This document shows positions 33,840-36,486 of a DNA stretch of 36,486 nucleotides, piece after piece. The notes under the pieces were generated by a model, which was given only the letters and a program-made list of their open reading frames with translations, was not told the DNA's origin and made no database searches. The stretch covers positions 1 through 36,486 of the forward strand of contig NZ_WMLB01000021.1 in the NCBI RefSeq assembly GCF_009709675.1, in the 5' to 3' direction. The first letter of the stretch is position 1. Every line of letters begins with the position of its first letter. The stretch comes from Agromyces bracchium. Lineage in GTDB: Bacteria > Actinomycetota > Actinomycetes > Actinomycetales > Microbacteriaceae. The translations under genes were made by a program, and so were the position numbers.

Positions 33840-34546
33840 CGGCGCTTGCCGCCCTTCCGCCGGCCGTGGGCGCCGGCACCGCGGGAGCCCTTGCCGGCCC
33901 CGCGGCCCGAGCTGCGCGTGCCCGTGCCCGACGTGTTCCGGTCACCGCGGGTTCGGGCGGAAGCGCCCCGCCGGTCGGCGCGTGCATCACCTGCCGTGGC
34001 ATCCGCCTGCCCACCGCCTCGCGAACTGCGCGACGTGCGACCACGCACGACGCCGACGAACTCCTGGATGTCGTCGTCGTCGCGCTCGACCCGCCACACG
34101 AGCGCGATGCGCGTCTTCGAGGCATCCGTCACCGGGACCGCGACGACGTCGCGGCGATGGTGCAGGCGCGCGACGCCGTGCGGGAGCATCGCCCAGCCCG
34201 TGCCCGCAGCGACGAGCTCGACGGTCATCGCGGGGTCGTCCTGCTCGGGCGCCCGGGTCTCGTCGGCGAGGTCGGCCAGTGCGAGCTCGTCGGCCTCCGC
34301 GAACGCGTGGTCCTTCGGGAGGACCGCGACCGCGACCTCCTCCCACAGCGGGATGACGTGGAGGCCCGCGTCCTCGATCGGCAGGCGCACGAACGCGAGG
34401 TCGGCCTCGCCCGCCCGGAGGTCGGCGAGCTGCTCCGCCTGCTCGGCCCGCGTCGCCTCGAGCGGGAGGTCGGGGCGACGGTCGGCCCACGCCCGAAGCC
34501 ACTTCGCGGGGCTCACGCCCGCGACGTACCTCAGCCGCAGCGACAC
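33836..34546 (-). CDS. LysR-type substrate-binding domain protein lacking a DNA-binding domain
   Basis: A 236-residue protein. Residues 1-166 form one LysR effector-binding domain: LRLRYVAGVSPAKWLRAWADRRPDLPLE, DLRAGEADLAFVRLPIEDAGLHVIPLWEEVAVAVLPKDH, AAGTGWAMLPHGVARLHHRRDVVAVPV. The N-terminal helix-turn-helix of LysR regulators is absent; the frame is not simply truncated, since it starts cleanly with GTG. Residues 167-236 are a low-complexity, strongly basic tail rich in Arg, Gly and Ser ending RRKGGKRR, which could bind nucleic acid. It is divergent from a DUF5997 gene. An upstream TAGCCT (minus strand, 34583-34588) could be its -10, giving a leader of about 30 nt. Confidence 0.87.
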   Translation of the reverse strand: MSLRLRYVAGVSPAKWLRAWADRRPDLPLEATRAEQAEQLADLRAGEADLAFVRLPIEDAGLHVIPLWEEVAVAVLPKDHAFAEADELALADLADETRAPEQDDPAMTVELVAAGTGWAMLPHGVARLHHRRDVVAVPVTDASKTRIALVWRVERDDDDIQEFVGVVRGRTSRSSRGGGQADATAGDARADRRGASARTRGDRNTSGTGTRSSGRGAGKGSRGAGAHGRRKGGKRR

Positions 34547-34582
34547 GTCCGACCTCGTTCCCGCCGCGCGCGCGGCCCTCTC

Positions 34583-34588
34583 AGGCTA
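34583..34588 (-). promoter_or_regulatory. Candidate -10 TAGCCT for the LysR-domain operon
   Basis: Minus-strand TAGCCT, 36 nt before the GTG start. Downstream of it, CCGCGCGCGCGG (34564-34575) is a 12-bp palindrome at the expected start site, though GC-rich palindromes are cheap in this genome. Confidence 0.4.
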
Positions 34589-34643
34589 GCGCCGGGGCGG
34601 CCGGCCCGTGACGTCCCGATGAGCGCCGAGCGGCCGACGCGAC

Positions 34644-34649
34644 TACCGT
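34644..34649 (+). promoter_or_regulatory. Leaderless -10 TACCGT of the DUF5997 gene
   Basis: TACCGT, then GGAGGG, then the GTG at 34656. The 6-nt spacer itself looks like a Shine-Dalgarno, but it is too close to the GTG to act well as one. Confidence 0.5.
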
Positions 34650-34655
34650 GGAGGG

Positions 34656-35090
34656 GTGAACGCCGACAAGCCCCGCCAGTCCCAGTCGATGAAGCCGGAG
34701 ACGGCGGCCAAGAAGCTCGGCGTCCTGCTCGACGCGACGCCCGACGAGTTCCGCGCCGCGCCGGTCACGCGCGACGAGCTCGCCGCGCTCCAGGCCGAGC
34801 CGCCCGAGTGGCTCGCGACGCTGCGCCGCGAGGGCCCGCACCCACGGAGCGTCGTCGCCGCGAAGCTCGGCGTCTCGAACTCCGGCCTCGCGCGCGCCGG
34901 CATCACCGACCCGCTGACGAGCGCCGAGATCAAGGCGCTGCTCGAGGCGCCGCCCGCGTGGCTCGTCGAGGAGCGCGCCCGCCAGGCGGGCGTCCGCGCC
35001 GAGAAGCGGCGGATCGCCGAGCGCGACGCCGAGCGCGCCGCGCGCGGCGACGACGGTCGCGGAGGCGGCGGAGGCGGCGCGGGCGTCTGA
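34656..35090 (+). CDS. DUF5997 family protein with HTH-like segment
   Basis: A 144-residue, highly charged small protein. The conserved core (MKPETAAKKLGVLLDATPDEF, then PPEWLATLRREGPHPRSVVAAKLGVSNSGLARAGI, then PLTSAEIKALLEAPPAWL) matches DUF5997, known in actinobacteria without a function. Residues 64-82 look like a helix-turn-helix (VVAAKLGVSNSGLARAGI). The C-terminal tail is Arg/Glu-rich, then Gly-rich. It is transcribed divergently from the HTH-less LysR-type protein, a pairing that suggests a joint regulatory role (inference). The start is GTG. Confidence 0.85.
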   Translation: MNADKPRQSQSMKPETAAKKLGVLLDATPDEFRAAPVTRDELAALQAEPPEWLATLRREGPHPRSVVAAKLGVSNSGLARAGITDPLTSAEIKALLEAPPAWLVEERARQAGVRAEKRRIAERDAERAARGDDGRGGGGGGAGV

Positions 35091-35108
35091 GCCTGCGGCG
35101 ACGCGCCC
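35081..35108. terminator. Possible bidirectional terminator
   Basis: A roughly 7-bp stem with one bulged G (GGGCGTC with GACGCGCCC) spans the 18-bp gap between the convergent DUF5997 and carboxylesterase genes. Confidence 0.4.
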
Positions 35109-35741
35109 TCAGGCGGCGTAGCGCGCCGCGAGGAAGGCGCGCACGTCGCCGATCTCGCGGTCGGACACCGAGTGCCCGAGCCCTTCGTAGACCCGCTGGT
35201 CCAGCGACGCGTGCTCGGGCAGCCACTCCTGGGTCCTGACCACCGAGGTCGAGGGGATCACCTCGTCGGCCGTGCCGCGACCCCAGAAGACGGGCGGCGC
35301 GAGTTCCGCCATCCGCTCGTCGCCCTCGCGTCGGCCCGGCAGGGCGAACCCGGCGAGGCTCACCGCGAACGCGAAACGCTCCGGCGCGCGGCGCAGCAGT
35401 TCGAGCGCCATGGCGCCGCCCTGCGAGAAGCCGAGCAGGCCCACGGATGCCTCGCCCGGCGCGACTCGGTCGAGCCACTCGATCACGGCGGTCGTCGCCT
35501 CCTCCGCGCCGGCCATCGCGAACTCGTCGCCCTGCGCGAGGAGCGGGAACCACGCGTGGCCGTATCCCGTCGAGATCGGCGCGCGGAGCGAGGCGATGGC
35601 GGGCTCGAGCGGCAGGTAGGGGCTCAGCCCGAACAGGTCGCCCTCGTGCGAGTTGTAGCCGTGGAGCAGCACCAGCAGGGGCCGCCCGGCCCGGTCGGCC
35701 GGCGAGGCCGACCACATCACCGCCTCGTCGTCGATCCGCAT
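35109..35741 (-). CDS. Alpha/beta-hydrolase, phospholipase/carboxylesterase family
   Basis: A 210-residue cytosolic esterase of the Abhydrolase_2 (carboxylesterase/thioesterase-like) type. The oxyanion region is LLVLLHGYNSHEGDLF, the nucleophile elbow GLLGFSQGGAMAL (Ser106), the acid Asp159 in GRGTADEVIP and the base His190 in YEGLGHSVSD. The triad is complete and the length normal. No signal peptide is seen. The start follows TACGAT by exactly 6 nt. The substrate is unknown. Confidence 0.92.
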   Translation of the reverse strand: MRIDDEAVMWSASPADRAGRPLLVLLHGYNSHEGDLFGLSPYLPLEPAIASLRAPISTGYGHAWFPLLAQGDEFAMAGAEEATTAVIEWLDRVAPGEASVGLLGFSQGGAMALELLRRAPERFAFAVSLAGFALPGRREGDERMAELAPPVFWGRGTADEVIPSTSVVRTQEWLPEHASLDQRVYEGLGHSVSDREIGDVRAFLAARYAA

Positions 35742-35747
35742 CCGGGC

Positions 35748-35753
35748 ATCGTA
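35748..35753 (-). promoter_or_regulatory. Leaderless -10 TACGAT of the carboxylesterase gene
   Basis: On the minus strand TACGAT, then GCCCGG, then the ATG ending at 35739. Confidence 0.6.
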
Positions 35754-35845
35754 CCCCGGGCGGCGGGGCCCGTCGGCCGGGCGAGGTCGCCGGCCCCGCC
35801 ATCGGATTCACGGCACTCTCCGGTCGTGTGGGGCAGAATCGAGCC

Positions 35846-36427
35846 ATGGCCGTACGAACCCCGGACCCGGACTGGAACCCCGACGACGAACCGGTCGTCC
35901 AGCCTCCCGCGAACCCCGGCTGGCTCTCCGACCTCGAGCTCGCCGAGATCCGCGGCCGGCTGCCGCTGCTCTACGTCGAGGCCGTGCCGGTGCGCGTCGA
36001 CGGCGTCGGCCAGGTCACCGAGGTGGGCGTGCTGCTGCGCGCCAACGCGGTCGGCGAGATGACCCGCACGCTCGTGTCCGGCCGCGTGATGTACGGCGAG
36101 ACGATCCGCGACGCGCTGTTCCGCCACCTCGAGAAGGACCTCGGCCCCATGGCGTTCCCGCTGCTGCCGGCGAGCCCGGTGCCGGCGACGGTCGCCGAGT
36201 ACTTCCCGCTGCCCGGCATCTCGCCGTTCACCGACGAGCGCCAGCACGCCGTCTCGCTCGCCTACGTGGTGCCGGTGACGGGCACGTGCGAGCCGCGCCA
36301 GGACGCGCTCGAGGTCACCTGGGTGTCGCCGGCCGAGGCCGCGAGCGACGCGTTCGGCGCCGAGATGGAGGGCGGGCGCGGCGTGCTGCTGCGTCGCGCG
36401 CTCGCCGCGGTCGGCGCCCTGGTCTGA
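35846..36427 (+). CDS. Nudix-like DUF4916 protein with degenerate Nudix box
   Basis: A 193-residue protein of the actinobacterial NUDIX/DUF4916 type: a Pro-rich N-terminus, WLSDLELAEIRGRLPLLYVEAVPVRVD, then a Nudix-box-like stretch from Gly79 to Gly100 (GRVMYGETIRDALFRHLEKDLG) and PLPGISPFTDERQHAVSLAYVVPVTG with a C-terminal VTWVSPAEAA strand. In the box the catalytic REUxEE is RHLEKD, so the usual metal-binding glutamates are replaced. CAGAAT followed by 6 nt precedes the ATG, a weaker version of the leaderless box. It is divergent from the carboxylesterase gene. Confidence 0.87.
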   Translation: MAVRTPDPDWNPDDEPVVQPPANPGWLSDLELAEIRGRLPLLYVEAVPVRVDGVGQVTEVGVLLRANAVGEMTRTLVSGRVMYGETIRDALFRHLEKDLGPMAFPLLPASPVPATVAEYFPLPGISPFTDERQHAVSLAYVVPVTGTCEPRQDALEVTWVSPAEAASDAFGAEMEGGRGVLLRRALAAVGALV

Positions 36428-36486
36428 CTGTGAGGATGGCGTTCGCAGCCTGATGCTGGTGGGCTGTGGCTGGTGGCTCCGAGTGT
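36428..36486. other. Window end without recognisable feature
   Basis: Fifty-nine bases after the last stop codon. They contain short GCTGGTGG-like repeats but no terminator or start of a gene that I can support. Confidence 0.6.

Overview
The window is about 36.5 kb of very GC-rich, gene-dense DNA with frequent GTG starts, 1-17 bp gene overlaps and T-poor hairpin terminators. It reads as the chromosome of a high-GC actinomycete, most likely a member of the Microbacteriaceae (Agromyces-like); this assignment comes from gene content and style, not from a search. No phage, transposase, CRISPR or plasmid gene is visible. No gap between genes exceeds about 210 bp.

Region 1 (1-10397) is a tight plus-strand housekeeping block: ftsH, folE, folP, folB, folK, a DUF3180 membrane protein, two bacterial-PH-domain membrane proteins, a Rossmann/DUF2520 protein and panC, nearly all translationally overlapping, then lysS. 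It makes tetrahydrofolate precursors (GTP to dihydropteroate) and pantothenate. The order matches the ftsH-to-lysS block of Mycobacterium tuberculosis (Rv3610c-Rv3598c), except that panD and coaX are missing between panC and lysS.

Region 2 (10398-22485) lies where mycobacteria have only lsr2 between lysS and clpC. It holds two tiny membrane proteins, cardiolipin synthase, a secreted M14 zinc carboxypeptidase with a GATase-like C-terminal region, a fructose operon (DeoR regulator, fruK, fruA), a divergent pirin/lipoprotein pair and a GT-C glycosyltransferase. Candidate operators are seen upstream of the carboxypeptidase and of the DeoR gene, and they share a 13-bp word.

Region 3 (22498-31192) holds a double-ACT protein divergent from clpC (with a palindrome on the clpC promoter), an M20 peptidase, a mycobacterial-type N-acetylglutamate synthase (argA), an anchored secreted protein, an SseB-like protein convergent with radA, and an SGNH hydrolase.

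Region 4 (31293-36486) holds tRNA-Ser(CGA) with a clear promoter and terminator, a DinB2-type Y-family polymerase with an unusual steric-gate residue, a GlsB/YeaQ membrane protein, a two-gene operon of an HTH-less LysR-type ligand-binding protein and a class I glutamine amidotransferase, a divergent DUF5997 gene with an HTH-like segment, a carboxylesterase and a Nudix-like protein with a degenerate Nudix box.

Two window-wide signals stand out. At least eight genes carry a TAnnnT hexamer exactly 6 nt before the start codon, the signature of leaderless transcription. The octamer GGCATCCG/CGGATGCC is about tenfold more frequent than base composition predicts and often forces otherwise rare codons.
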